A model generated the notes under the pieces. The model had not been told where the DNA came from. It saw nothing but the letters and a program-made list of their open reading frames with translations, and made no database searches. A program made the translations under genes and the position numbers. This document shows, in pieces, positions 1 through 7,981 of a stretch of 64,000 nt of DNA (position 1 is the stretch's first letter; every line of letters starts with the position of its first letter). Location of the stretch: contig JAFEDS010000006.1 in assembly GCA_018241505.1 (NCBI GenBank), forward strand, positions 151,977 to 215,976, written 5' to 3'. Source of the stretch: Pseudomonadota bacterium. GTDB taxonomy: Bacteria > Pseudomonadota > Gammaproteobacteria > Steroidobacterales > Steroidobacteraceae.

Positions 1-691
1 CTTTGGGCGGCTCAGGTCGCGGTGTACGCGCATCCGATTCATCGAGCGGGTTGCGCAGGGTGAGCTGAATGGCGCCCGCGGTCTTTCCTTTGAGGAGGAT
101 TTCGGCATCGGCCGGCGTTACTTCGAGAGTGACAGCATGGACAACTACCGGTTGCTTGTTGTCAGAGGCGGCTGTCTGATCGACCGCGAGTACTTTCACA
201 TTGCTGAGGATGGTCGAAGCACGTACCTGTGTGCCCAGCCCGTCCTTCTCGGTGGCAATGACGTCGACACGGTTACCCGGCAGCAGAAAGCCCGCGACAC
301 CGACTACATCGTCTACGCGTACGGTAACGGCGCGCATCGTCTTGTCGACTACCGACGCCAGTGAGCTTCCGCCTGCGGAGTCCGCCAGGCGTGGCGCCAA
401 CACAATCTCGCCGGAGATGAGAGAGCTGCTGGCGACTTTGCCGATCACATCGGAGGCGCTGTGGAACGAGCCTTTCGGGGCTTGCCCGGGCAACATCGAG
501 ATGGCACTCAAGTGCCGTTCCTCAATCTTGGTGCCGAGCGGAATGTCGATGGCCGCCACGACAACCTGCTCCTGGGCAGGGGCCGGCGCGGCAACCACCC
601 GAGCCGCCAGCCATTGGTTCGCTACCCAGGCAGCGAGCGCTGCCAGCAGCAGCGAGAACATCAGAAGCAACGGGCCCCTACGGCGCACCAT
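1..691 (-). CDS. cpaB: Flp pilus assembly protein CpaB/RcpC, 3' end beyond window
   Basis: Inner-membrane-anchored periplasmic component of the Flp/Tad type IVb pilus machine. The visible 230 codons begin MVRRRGPLLL, followed by one membrane segment (about residues 7-28), a SAF-like beta-clip domain (about 44-105, including VAAIDIPLGTKI) and the start of the RcpC/CpaB domain (from about 118). The ATG at 689-691 is preceded by GAGGTG, which overlaps the stop of the prepilin peptidase gene upstream, so the two are probably translationally coupled. It is the third gene of a minus-strand flp-cpaA-cpaB order typical of tad loci. The remaining tad genes should lie left of the window. The C-terminus is not visible. 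Confidence 0.9.
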   Translation of the reverse strand, partial: MVRRRGPLLLMFSLLLAALAAWVANQWLAARVVAAPAPAQEQVVVAAIDIPLGTKIEERHLSAISMLPGQAPKGSFHSASDVIGKVASSSLISGEIVLAPRLADSAGGSSLASVVDKTMRAVTVRVDDVVGVAGFLLPGNRVDVIATEKDGLGTQVRASTILSNVKVLAVDQTAASDNKQPVVVHAVTLEVTPADAEILLKGKTAGAIQLTLRNPLDESDARTPRPEPPK

Positions 692-694
692 GGT

Positions 695-1219
695 TCACCT
701 CGATTGCAAAAAGTAGTTTTGCGCTGCTGCCGCCAAAACACCGGTGGCGATTGCGAGCGCATAAGGGAATCGCTCACGGCGGAGCTGTTGAGCCCGGTCG
801 CAAGCGGATTGAATTCGGATGGGCCACGGGTTACCCGCGGCAGCAAGAGCGGCGTTGGTCGCGCCCCAGAGCACGTATCCACACGCAAGAATGCCACCGG
901 CCATCAATGAATAGACACCAGCCAACGCGATCCAGTAAGGACCCAACACAGCACCGGCTGCCGCCAACAGCTTCACGTCACCCGCTCCAGTTGCCCGTAG
1001 CGCGTAAAGCGGAAGCAACACGGCGAGACCGACCGGCACGCCCAGTGCGGCGGTGCCGAGCGCGCTCCATCCACCCGACGTGAAATGGAGCGCGAGGCCG
1101 AGACACAACAATGAGCCCGTCAGGCGGTTGGGAATGCGATGAAACAACAGGTCCTCACGCACAGCCCATGCGCTTGCACCGACCAAGATGGCGAAGAGCT
1201 GTGGCGTGAGGTCCTGCAT
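695..1219 (-). CDS. cpaA: Prepilin peptidase CpaA (A24 family)
   Basis: Membrane aspartic peptidase that removes the leader of Flp prepilin. It is 174 aa from the ATG at 1217-1219, which fits the short CpaA/TadV form lacking the N-terminal methylase domain. Catalytic aspartates are visible as Asp23 (in RED, before the conserved RIPN) and Asp81 (in GAGDVK). Several hydrophobic segments follow. An upstream in-frame start at 1300 would run back through the whole flp C-terminus, so I use the ATG 13 nt after the flp stop. No clear Shine-Dalgarno precedes it, so translation may depend on coupling. It lies between flp and cpaB on the same strand. Confidence 0.9.
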   Translation of the reverse strand: MQDLTPQLFAILVGASAWAVREDLLFHRIPNRLTGSLLCLGLALHFTSGGWSALGTAALGVPVGLAVLLPLYALRATGAGDVKLLAAAGAVLGPYWIALAGVYSLMAGGILACGYVLWGATNAALAAAGNPWPIRIQSACDRAQQLRRERFPYALAIATGVLAAAAQNYFLQSR

Positions 1220-1232
1220 GGGAGGCGACCGA

Positions 1233-1412
1233 TTACGGCGCGGCGGGGCCGGTGATCGCAGCGGTAATGGCGCCGATCTTGGCGATGACGGCATTGCCAA
1301 GGTCGGTGAATGCGGTCACCGCAGCGGCTGAGATGAGCGCCCCGGCAACGGCGTACTCCACCATCGTCAACCCCTCTTCGTCGCGCAGAAACGCGAGTAT
1401 TTCTTTACGCAT
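1233..1412 (-). CDS. flp: Flp/Fap-type IVb pilin
   Basis: A 59-residue prepilin, the major subunit of the Flp/Tad pilus. It has a short charged leader (MRKEILAFLRDEEG), then LTMVEYAVAGALIS. Cleavage is expected after Gly14, placing Glu at +5 and Tyr at +6 of the mature pilin, the Flp hallmark. The hydrophobic stretch continues through AAAVTAFTDLG, and the mature protein is about 45 residues. The ATG at 1410-1412 is preceded by GAAGGATG. It is the first gene of the flp-cpaA-cpaB run, so its promoter should lie in the long gap to its right. Confidence 0.93.
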   Translation of the reverse strand: MRKEILAFLRDEEGLTMVEYAVAGALISAAAVTAFTDLGNAVIAKIGAITAAITGPAAP

Positions 1413-1753
1413 GAATCTTCATCCTTCTTTATGTTGTTAGATGCCACTCACGACTCACCGTGGAGGTGAGACCGCCGCGTGTGCATGGAACCCGGCAGTG
1501 AGGGAAAGTGTGTAGGGAGCACGGGCACGACTGCTGTCCCCGAGTTGCGCTCGGCCGGTACTTTCTTGCTGCGGTTAATACGTACACGGAGTTGACGTAA
1601 CGCGCGTCACCTTCAGATTGCTTAGCGCATCTCGAGATAGTCGATGCGCAATGTGAGCGCCGTCTCATCTCCCAACTCACGCGTCTCTTACGCTGTTGTC
1701 CACTACGCGGCTAAGCACGGAAGCGCCAACAACCGGCCGCTTTCGGGGGTTAG
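1413..1753. other. Divergent intergenic region between flp and a receiver-AraC gene
   Basis: About 340 bp without a credible gene. The one open frame on the minus strand here (1429-1680) has no recognisable motif or good start. The position between divergently transcribed genes makes it the likely control region for both the flp operon and the regulator. I see no clear sigma-70 or sigma-54 promoter pair. Confidence 0.5.
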
Positions 1754-2569
1754 ATGCAACGACCGCGTTTATTGTGGGTACGAACAGCGGACTTCGCCGC
1801 TACCGATATTCCACGTGGTATTGCTGAGGACTACTTCGAAGTAGAGGTCTGCAGCGGCGCTCACGCCGGTGCTGTTGTGCAGCAATTTTCACCCCAAGTG
1901 GTCTGCTTCGATTTCGAGCAGACCAATGGCAAGCAATTGCGCGCCATGCGCGACTTCAAGCGCGAGCATCCCTCCATGCCCGTGCTGATGTTGACTGCCC
2001 AACACTCAGAGTCCCTCGCCGTTTGGGCGTTCCGGGTCCGGGTGTGGAACTTCCTGGTGAAGCCGGTACGCACGAGTGAGCTACGAGCCAATTTTGACGT
2101 ACTCGCGCGAATGGTCGCCGACAGGCAGGGTCCGGCGCGAGCGCCCCGTTGCGTCGGCACATTGATACCGGATGATGTGGCCGACACTTCGGTGCTCACG
2201 GCGCCGCTGGCTCCAGCGCTACGAGAAGTAGAACAGCACTACGCCAGCAAACTCCGGCAATCGGCAGTTGCCTGCGCGTGCGGCATGACGGTCTGCTCCT
2301 TCAGCAGGGCGTTCAAGGCTGAGTTTGGTTTAACCTTTCGGCAATACCTGCTGCGCTACCGGATCGGGCGTGCCTGCGAGCTCCTGAAGCAAGGAATTCA
2401 CAGCGCGACCGACGCCGGAATGGCCGTCGGATTCGAGGACGCATCCCACTTCTCTCGCGCTTTCCGGCGTGTCCTGGGCGTCTCACCCTCCAAGTTTTTG
2501 AGGGGCGAGTCTCTCTCAGAGACCACTGCTACCCGCTGGACCATACTGCCCGCCGCAGCGTTGATCTAA
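1754..2569 (+). CDS. Response regulator with AraC-type output domain
   Basis: A 271-aa protein with an N-terminal receiver-like domain joined to a C-terminal AraC/XylS double HTH. Receiver landmarks are Asp53 (in CFDFE), Thr81 (MLTAQ) and Lys103 (LVKPV), the phospho-acceptor, switch Thr and conserved Lys. The acidic pair normally found near the N-terminus is not obvious, so phosphorylation is uncertain. The AraC domain occupies about residues 160-253 and ends GVSPSKFLRG. No histidine kinase is adjacent. It is divergent from the flp operon, so control of pilus genes is a reasonable inference. Its stop directly abuts the stop of the convergent cti gene. Confidence 0.85.
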   Translation: MQRPRLLWVRTADFAATDIPRGIAEDYFEVEVCSGAHAGAVVQQFSPQVVCFDFEQTNGKQLRAMRDFKREHPSMPVLMLTAQHSESLAVWAFRVRVWNFLVKPVRTSELRANFDVLARMVADRQGPARAPRCVGTLIPDDVADTSVLTAPLAPALREVEQHYASKLRQSAVACACGMTVCSFSRAFKAEFGLTFRQYLLRYRIGRACELLKQGIHSATDAGMAVGFEDASHFSRAFRRVLGVSPSKFLRGESLSETTATRWTILPAAALI

Positions 2570-4897
2570 CTAGCGATTCTCGTATCGACTGTAGTCCAGC
2601 ACACCATGGCTGATCGGCTCGGCGTTCTGGTAGTCCGCCAGCACCTGGTCGCTCAACTTCCAGAAACGTTCGTCCGTGCGCCTGATGCCGTAGCGATCCA
2701 GCAACGCTGCGTAGTCCGCTTCGCTGCGAATCTGTTCAATCCGCGTCACCAGCTCGGGAATGTCGGACTCGTTCAGCTCCAGAAAAGCATTGGGATAAGC
2801 GGCTGAGACACCGTTGACTATTGTCAGTGTGTCTTCGGCGGGCAGGCGGTTGCCTGCCGCGTTCAGCAGGGACGAGATGTTCGAATAGGCGCTGTTACTC
2901 AACAGCGTGAGCAGACCGTGCCCGTTGACCTTCATGATGACGGCCTGGGGCAGGATCGACGCCGCCACGCCCCGTACCTGGTCGAGCCGCGCAAGGGACG
3001 CGATGCTCTGGGCCGTCAGGCCGGACTTTTGCAGCTCATAGCGATGGTTCAGTACTTTCGCCAGGCGCAACTCGAGGGCGCGGAAGAGCTCTGCCTTGGG
3101 TCGATCGGTCTTGAAATCCATGGGGGGCGCCAGTACCCCGTGCTGGTAGTAGGAATCCAGGTAGGCCTGCACGCTTCGGTCGGCACCGCGATACCAGTTG
3201 CGAACTTCGGCGATGCGCGCATCCTGCGGCAGGAAACCGAGGAAATTCATTTCCGACTCCATGCGCAGAAAATCCATGTACATGCGTGTCATGAGCTGAT
3301 GCGACGCCGTGCCATAGACATCGAAGCCGGCCACCAGCAGATAGTGAATGCGCTCGAGGATGGGGTAGTCAATCAACCAGGCGGTCTGCGGTGGAGTCCC
3401 CACCAAACCCTGCACAACCGTAGCGCTGTCATTGTGCCGAAAGACGGTAAGCGCCGCGTTGGCGTTGGTGCCCTCTCCGTCCCAGAACAAGCTCAACCCG
3501 CCCTTGTCGAGCGCGGCCGCGTTGGCGCGAATGAAATCGCCCTTGGCCTGCAGGTATTTGCTTTGCGCACGGGCGTAACTGCGCCATTTGGTCGCCGACC
3601 AGATGCCACTGCCTGCTGCCGCGGGCAATTCGAGCTGCTCGTCCTCTTTCGCGAGGAACTGCGCGAATTGTTGGCCGACGGCAGATTGGGGCGACGTGAA
3701 GAACACCCAGAATCGATCCTGGATGACACTGAGGGCCACACTGCCACGGCAGACGGGACCCTTGATGAAGTTCATGATGGTGAACTGCGCTTCATCGAGC
3801 AGGAAGCTATGGCGCGATGCGTAGGGGATGCGCTCGAATGTCACGAACGGGTTGGATGCCGTCCTGGGGTCGTAGCCCGGTAGCCGATCGACTTTGTAGT
3901 CTGCGTCAATGAACCATTTGCGCCATCGGTCGCGGCGCGCCGCAGTGAGTTGATAGGGCATGTGGGTTTTGGCCACAACGGAGGCCGGATCGCGCCACAG
4001 GCGGTAATACACACGCGAGACACCGGGGTCGTCATACGGGCGACGAGTCGTGATCAGGTCCAGCGGCACGCCGGGTGGCGTGCGTGAGCGAACGACTTTG
4101 AAGAACACTGTGTTGGCACCACGGTCCTCCAGATAGAGGTGCGCCAGAAAAAGATGCTCGTAAACGTAGCGCGCCGCGAGCTGATGTTTGAGGCTGTCGC
4201 CGTTGAAGAGCGACTCCCAATATTCCACTTCCTTCGCAAGCGTGGGACTGAGGGGCGCAGGCTCGGTGGCCCGCCCGTCGGCTGCCAACCACTCCGTGAC
4301 CTTGTGATATTCCGAGTCAGTGAGCGGCGGCAGACCGAAAGGCATACCCCACTGCGGATACCGGCTGGCAAAGGTGTTGAATTCGTCCACACGTGGGCAT
4401 TGCTGGGCGCGATTCAGCGAAAAATCGAAGGTCTTTGGCAACAGCTTGCCCGCGGGGAGTGGGTTCTCTCGCTTTAGATCGAGCATTCTCGCCAGCACTC
4501 CCGCCCGCCTGTCGGCCTCCGATGCGTTGAGCTGGTCAGGCAGAACCGGGCTGAAGCCGTGCGCGCGCCACTGCGCAGTGGTCTGGGCGTCTTCAAACAA
4601 ACGGGATGGTGCCGCCGGCACGAGCCTGTCAGTGCTGTACACGCGCTCCTTGCTGGCGCCTCGTGTCAAGCCCTCGTGGGAATCCAGTTTCAACTGGCAG
4701 GGAGCATCGTAGCAGCCATGGCACACGAGGCAGCGACGCTCCAGCAACGGCCGGATGTCGTGTTGATAATCCGGGGCAGGTGCAGCCGGACCGATGGCGT
4801 TTCCACCGATGGCGTTCGCGACGCAGCCGGCGAGGAAAATGCCGCGCAGCATTTGAATGAGTATGGCTTTCACTGAGAGTCTCGCTGGGGCTTTCAC
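2570..4897 (-). CDS. cti: Fatty acid cis/trans isomerase (periplasmic heme protein)
   Basis: Converts cis to trans double bonds in membrane phospholipid acyl chains, a rapid rigidifying response to solvents and heat. It is 775 aa, the usual size for Cti. A c-type heme site CLVCH lies at residues 56-60, shortly after the export signal. The signal region ends LAGC (22-25), which resembles a lipobox, so lipoprotein anchoring is possible. The start is a GTG at 4895-4897 with AGGGA upstream. A later ATG (residue 16) would leave too little n-region for export. It is divergent from the SPOR-like gene and convergent with the receiver-AraC gene. Confidence 0.9.
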   Translation of the reverse strand: MKAPARLSVKAILIQMLRGIFLAGCVANAIGGNAIGPAAPAPDYQHDIRPLLERRCLVCHGCYDAPCQLKLDSHEGLTRGASKERVYSTDRLVPAAPSRLFEDAQTTAQWRAHGFSPVLPDQLNASEADRRAGVLARMLDLKRENPLPAGKLLPKTFDFSLNRAQQCPRVDEFNTFASRYPQWGMPFGLPPLTDSEYHKVTEWLAADGRATEPAPLSPTLAKEVEYWESLFNGDSLKHQLAARYVYEHLFLAHLYLEDRGANTVFFKVVRSRTPPGVPLDLITTRRPYDDPGVSRVYYRLWRDPASVVAKTHMPYQLTAARRDRWRKWFIDADYKVDRLPGYDPRTASNPFVTFERIPYASRHSFLLDEAQFTIMNFIKGPVCRGSVALSVIQDRFWVFFTSPQSAVGQQFAQFLAKEDEQLELPAAAGSGIWSATKWRSYARAQSKYLQAKGDFIRANAAALDKGGLSLFWDGEGTNANAALTVFRHNDSATVVQGLVGTPPQTAWLIDYPILERIHYLLVAGFDVYGTASHQLMTRMYMDFLRMESEMNFLGFLPQDARIAEVRNWYRGADRSVQAYLDSYYQHGVLAPPMDFKTDRPKAELFRALELRLAKVLNHRYELQKSGLTAQSIASLARLDQVRGVAASILPQAVIMKVNGHGLLTLLSNSAYSNISSLLNAAGNRLPAEDTLTIVNGVSAAYPNAFLELNESDIPELVTRIEQIRSEADYAALLDRYGIRRTDERFWKLSDQVLADYQNAEPISHGVLDYSRYENR

Positions 4898-5092
4898 TAA
4901 GGTTTTCCCTGATGAGCGCGCACTGGCTGAATCGTCGCGGCGTTACATAACACATCCGGCTCGTCGCAGGTGGGACCTTGCGATCCACTTCCGTTTTTTT
5001 CTGCGGGCCAGTACACATTCCACTTCATTGACTGCAAGTGCCACCGATCTTCAGACTTGCCCGCATTGCGGACGTTGGTTGCGGGGAATCTG

Positions 5093-6043
5093 ATGACGCC
5101 AACTTATATGCTGACGCTGTGTCGCCTGGCCTCACCGGTTACCATAAAACCTCCCGATGCTCCGCAACTGAAGAAGTTCAAATTCTTCACCAGCCGCTTC
5201 CGCCACTCCGACGGGGGCGATCGATTCCACCTCCACATGGGCTATTTCACCACGGTCACCGAGGCGCAGAGTTGGGCGCAACTCGTTCGACGCGGCGCCT
5301 ATCCACAGGCCGTCGCGACACGCGTACCTCCGACGTTGTTGACGCGACCGGATTCCGGCGTCCCCACCTTGCAAGCTGTCGACCCGACAGCACTCTCCGA
5401 TACACAGATATTGGATATTCTGGACAAGCGCCGTGTTTCTCCGCTCGAGCTCAACGCGCCCGACACTAACAGCGCCGAAATTGCGCTGCTGCGCCCTGAA
5501 GACACCCAAGTTCGGAGAGTCCTGAGAGCTGCGGTTGCCGGCGATGCGCCCGTCTCCTTTGCCGTGCAGTTGATGTGGTCGGTGCAGCCCATTGATCCCA
5601 ACACGGTGCCGCTGGTGTCGATATTTCGAGCGCACACCTTGTATTGCGCTGAGAACTGCCGCGAGGGTCGAACCTGGTACAGCATCCGGCTGGGCTTTTT
5701 CAAAGACGCCATCTCCGCCAAGCAGGTGGCCTCCTATGTACGCTCGAGCTTTGCTTCGGTCGCCGTGGTGCCGGTAACCGAAGATGAGCGCGCCCGCTCC
5801 GCCCGGAGCCGCATCGAGACCGCCTCTTTGACAGATACCTTCAATCAACTAGCTCCGTCACCGCCCGCCGCTCCTGCGAATCCCAAGCCCGCTTCCAAAC
5901 CGAGCGGCAAGAAGGATTCACTGGAACAGACGCTCGAGCTGCTGGCCTCGAGTGAGGTGTGGGAAAACAATGATGACTCTCTGAGCGAGACCGGCGTTCG
6001 CCATCTGACCATCCAGGTACAAAAGCGCTCGTCCGGCCGCTGA
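5093..6043 (+). CDS. SPOR-like repeat protein of unknown function
   Basis: A 316-aa protein starting MTPTYMLTLCRL (ATG 5093-5095, GGGGAAT upstream). The open frame extends further upstream but without a ribosome site. Two similar modules are visible: one around residues 25-75 (FTSRFRHSD, then RFHLHMGYFTTVTEAQSWA) and one around 185-235 (RTWYSIRLGFFKDAISAKQVA). Both resemble SPOR domains, which bind denuded septal peptidoglycan in classical cases. No signal peptide or membrane segment is visible, which is odd for a peptidoglycan binder. A Pro/Ala linker (about 250-280) precedes the C-terminus. The SPOR assignment is by pattern and function is unknown. Confidence 0.6.
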   Translation: MTPTYMLTLCRLASPVTIKPPDAPQLKKFKFFTSRFRHSDGGDRFHLHMGYFTTVTEAQSWAQLVRRGAYPQAVATRVPPTLLTRPDSGVPTLQAVDPTALSDTQILDILDKRRVSPLELNAPDTNSAEIALLRPEDTQVRRVLRAAVAGDAPVSFAVQLMWSVQPIDPNTVPLVSIFRAHTLYCAENCREGRTWYSIRLGFFKDAISAKQVASYVRSSFASVAVVPVTEDERARSARSRIETASLTDTFNQLAPSPPAAPANPKPASKPSGKKDSLEQTLELLASSEVWENNDDSLSETGVRHLTIQVQKRSSGR

Positions 6044-6044
6044 A

Positions 6045-6530
6045 TCAGGGGGCCGCCTTCATGTTGAGCCCCTGGTCGAAGCCTTCGAGTGCCACATACA
6101 GCTCGGAGCGAATGAGCCAGTGATCGGCTCGCTTGACCCACTGGGCTGAATAACGCCCCTGCAGGACGGTGGGGCCCTGGGCGCTGCCCCGATGACCTTT
6201 CCAGATGCCGGTTTCATATGCAAGTGGCCACACGGAGCTGGCATCGATGCTGACGGGAATGCGCTCATAGACAATGACGTCCTTTGAAGTCGGATCGTCC
6301 CCTTCAAACAGTTTGCGGTAGGCGGCCTTCCCCGCCAACTGCAGGCCCAGCCCCCTGCAGATCGTCACATCATCAGTCCAGTAGGAAGCAATGGCATCGA
6401 CATCGTGCCGCACAATGGCGGCATTCTGTTGCAGCCGGGCGTGTTTGATCAGAGCCCGGTCGGACGTTGAAGTGGCTGGGGCCGCCGTAGCTGTCGCGGC
6501 GAACAGCAAAGCTGCCAGGATTATTTTCAT
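6045..6530 (-). CDS. Exported SnoaL/DUF4440-like (NTF2 fold) protein
   Basis: A 161-aa protein with an N-terminal signal peptide (MKIILAALLFAATATAAP). The mature part matches the NTF2-like pattern: AAIVRHDVDAIASYWTDDV near the start and a closing SAQWVKRADHWLIRSELYV strand pair. Such domains bind small hydrophobic ligands or act as subunits, and no catalytic role can be read. The ATG at 6528-6530 has GAGGGGGAG upstream, which favours it over an ATG-like start 21 nt earlier. It is convergent with the SPOR-like gene, with stops two bases apart. Confidence 0.75.
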   Translation of the reverse strand: MKIILAALLFAATATAAPATSTSDRALIKHARLQQNAAIVRHDVDAIASYWTDDVTICRGLGLQLAGKAAYRKLFEGDDPTSKDVIVYERIPVSIDASSVWPLAYETGIWKGHRGSAQGPTVLQGRYSAQWVKRADHWLIRSELYVALEGFDQGLNMKAAP

Positions 6531-6641
6531 GATCGAGTCTCCCCCTCGCATTGGCGCGAGAGCGAATTATTACATCTCGTGTAATTGCCCGCCCGCCGGC
6601 CCTCGACAATGATTTCGCCTCACTTCCCATGAGGCCGAACC

Positions 6642-7193
6642 ATGAATTCCTTCCCTGTCCATACCCTCGAGTCCGCGCCCGCACCATCCAGGCCCTCACT
6701 GGAGATCCTGACGGGGGTCTTCGGGACCCTTCCTAACATTGCGGGCGCCATGTCAACGTCGCCGGTGCTGATCAGCGCCTTGGTAGCGCTGTTCCAGAAG
6801 GTTCACGGTGGCAGTTTCTGCGAAGAGCAGATCCAGGTGCTTCTGCTGACCAACGCGGTTACGAACGCCTGCCCCTGGGCGGTCGCCTTCCACACGGCTC
6901 TGGCCCTCGAGGAGGGCGTTGATCCGGCCGACGTCGAAGCGATCCGCCAGGGCCGCACCCCGCGCAAGGCCGGAAATTCGGCGCTGTCGATACTGGCCCG
7001 GACCCTGATCGAGAAGCGCGGGCTCCTCGATGAGCCTGACAAGGTGCACTTCCTCGAGGCCGGATTCACCCGCGCCCACCTGCTCGAGGTCATTGCCGTT
7101 GTCGCTGCTTCGACAATCACCAACTACACAGGCAATGTAGCGCAGCCGCCTGTGGAGGCGGCGTTCAAAGCCCATGCCTGGAGTGCACCGTGA
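6642..7193 (+). CDS. Carboxymuconolactone decarboxylase family protein lacking the second active-site Cys
   Basis: A 183-aa AhpD/CMD-fold protein. The family motif CxxCxxxH appears here as CPWAVAFH (Cys77, Ala80, His84). The first Cys and the His are kept but the second Cys is Ala, so classic disulfide peroxidase chemistry is unlikely. Length and helical pattern fit the family. Its TGA overlaps the GTG start of the downstream XRE regulator (GTGA at 7190-7193), so the two are expressed together. It may be a degenerate peroxidase-like enzyme or a binding protein, and the substrate is unknown. Confidence 0.8.
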   Translation: MNSFPVHTLESAPAPSRPSLEILTGVFGTLPNIAGAMSTSPVLISALVALFQKVHGGSFCEEQIQVLLLTNAVTNACPWAVAFHTALALEEGVDPADVEAIRQGRTPRKAGNSALSILARTLIEKRGLLDEPDKVHFLEAGFTRAHLLEVIAVVAASTITNYTGNVAQPPVEAAFKAHAWSAP

Positions 7194-7981
7194 GTGAATT
7201 GGGAACGTTGCTCAAGCAGTGGCGCGGCCTGCGCGGCCGCAGTCAACTCGATATCTCGGTTGATACCGGGATATCGCAGCGACAGATCAGCTTCATTGAA
7301 AGCGGCCGCAGTGTACCGACCCGCTCCACGCTGCTGGGGATTGCGCAGGTGCTGGAGATTCCCTTGCGTGAGCGCAACACCCTGCTGCTGGCGGCCGGCT
7401 ACGCGCCGATGTATTCGGACGCGGCGTGGAACTCCGAAGAAATGAACAGCATTGGCAAAGCGCTGCAGCGGATGATTGCTCAACATGAGCCATACCCCGC
7501 GTTTGTCATGGACCGCTACTGGAATGTTGTTTTGAGCAACGATGCGGCGCCACGATTTTTCAACTGTTTCATTGACTTGTCGCGGTGGCCTGCGCCGCGC
7601 AACCTGTTGCGCCTGATGTTCGATCCGCAGGGAATGCGGCCTCACATCGCTCATTGGGAAATTCTCGCACGAGCACTCATTCAGCGGGTGAGGCGCGAGG
7701 CCGTGGGACATGTTGTCGATCAGAAGACCAAGGAGCTGCTGGCGGAGCTGCTCGCCTTCCCGGGCGTGCCACCAGATTGGCAGGCGCCCGAAACACGCAA
7801 CCCATTGCCCATGATCCCCATGACCTTCAACCGGCAGAGCGCTACGCTCTGCTACTTTTCGTTGGTCACGACGGTCGGCACTCCACAGACTATCGCCGCC
7901 CAGGAGTTGCGCATCGAATGTCTGTATCCCGCGGATGAAGCAACAGAAGGGCTGCATGCGAAGCTGATGCAGTCGGCGTAG
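7190..7981 (+). CDS. XRE-family transcriptional regulator with MmyB-like ligand-binding domain
   Basis: A 263-aa protein with a Cro/C1-type HTH in about residues 6-62 (SQLDISVDTGISQRQISFIE) and an MmyB-like C-terminal domain in about 95-250 (AFVMDRYWNVVLSNDAA). Regulators of this architecture usually sense a small molecule and control the adjacent enzyme gene. The GTG start overlaps the CMD gene stop by 4 nt. The stop lies one base from the end of the convergent DUF4166 gene. Its likely target is its own operon, by inference. Confidence 0.88.
   Translation: MSELGTLLKQWRGLRGRSQLDISVDTGISQRQISFIESGRSVPTRSTLLGIAQVLEIPLRERNTLLLAAGYAPMYSDAAWNSEEMNSIGKALQRMIAQHEPYPAFVMDRYWNVVLSNDAAPRFFNCFIDLSRWPAPRNLLRLMFDPQGMRPHIAHWEILARALIQRVRREAVGHVVDQKTKELLAELLAFPGVPPDWQAPETRNPLPMIPMTFNRQSATLCYFSLVTTVGTPQTIAAQELRIECLYPADEATEGLHAKLMQSA

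Noticed and set aside
1429-1680. 83-codon minus-strand frame between flp and the receiver-AraC gene
   Set aside because: No recognisable motif, no ribosome site, and it occupies the expected control region.
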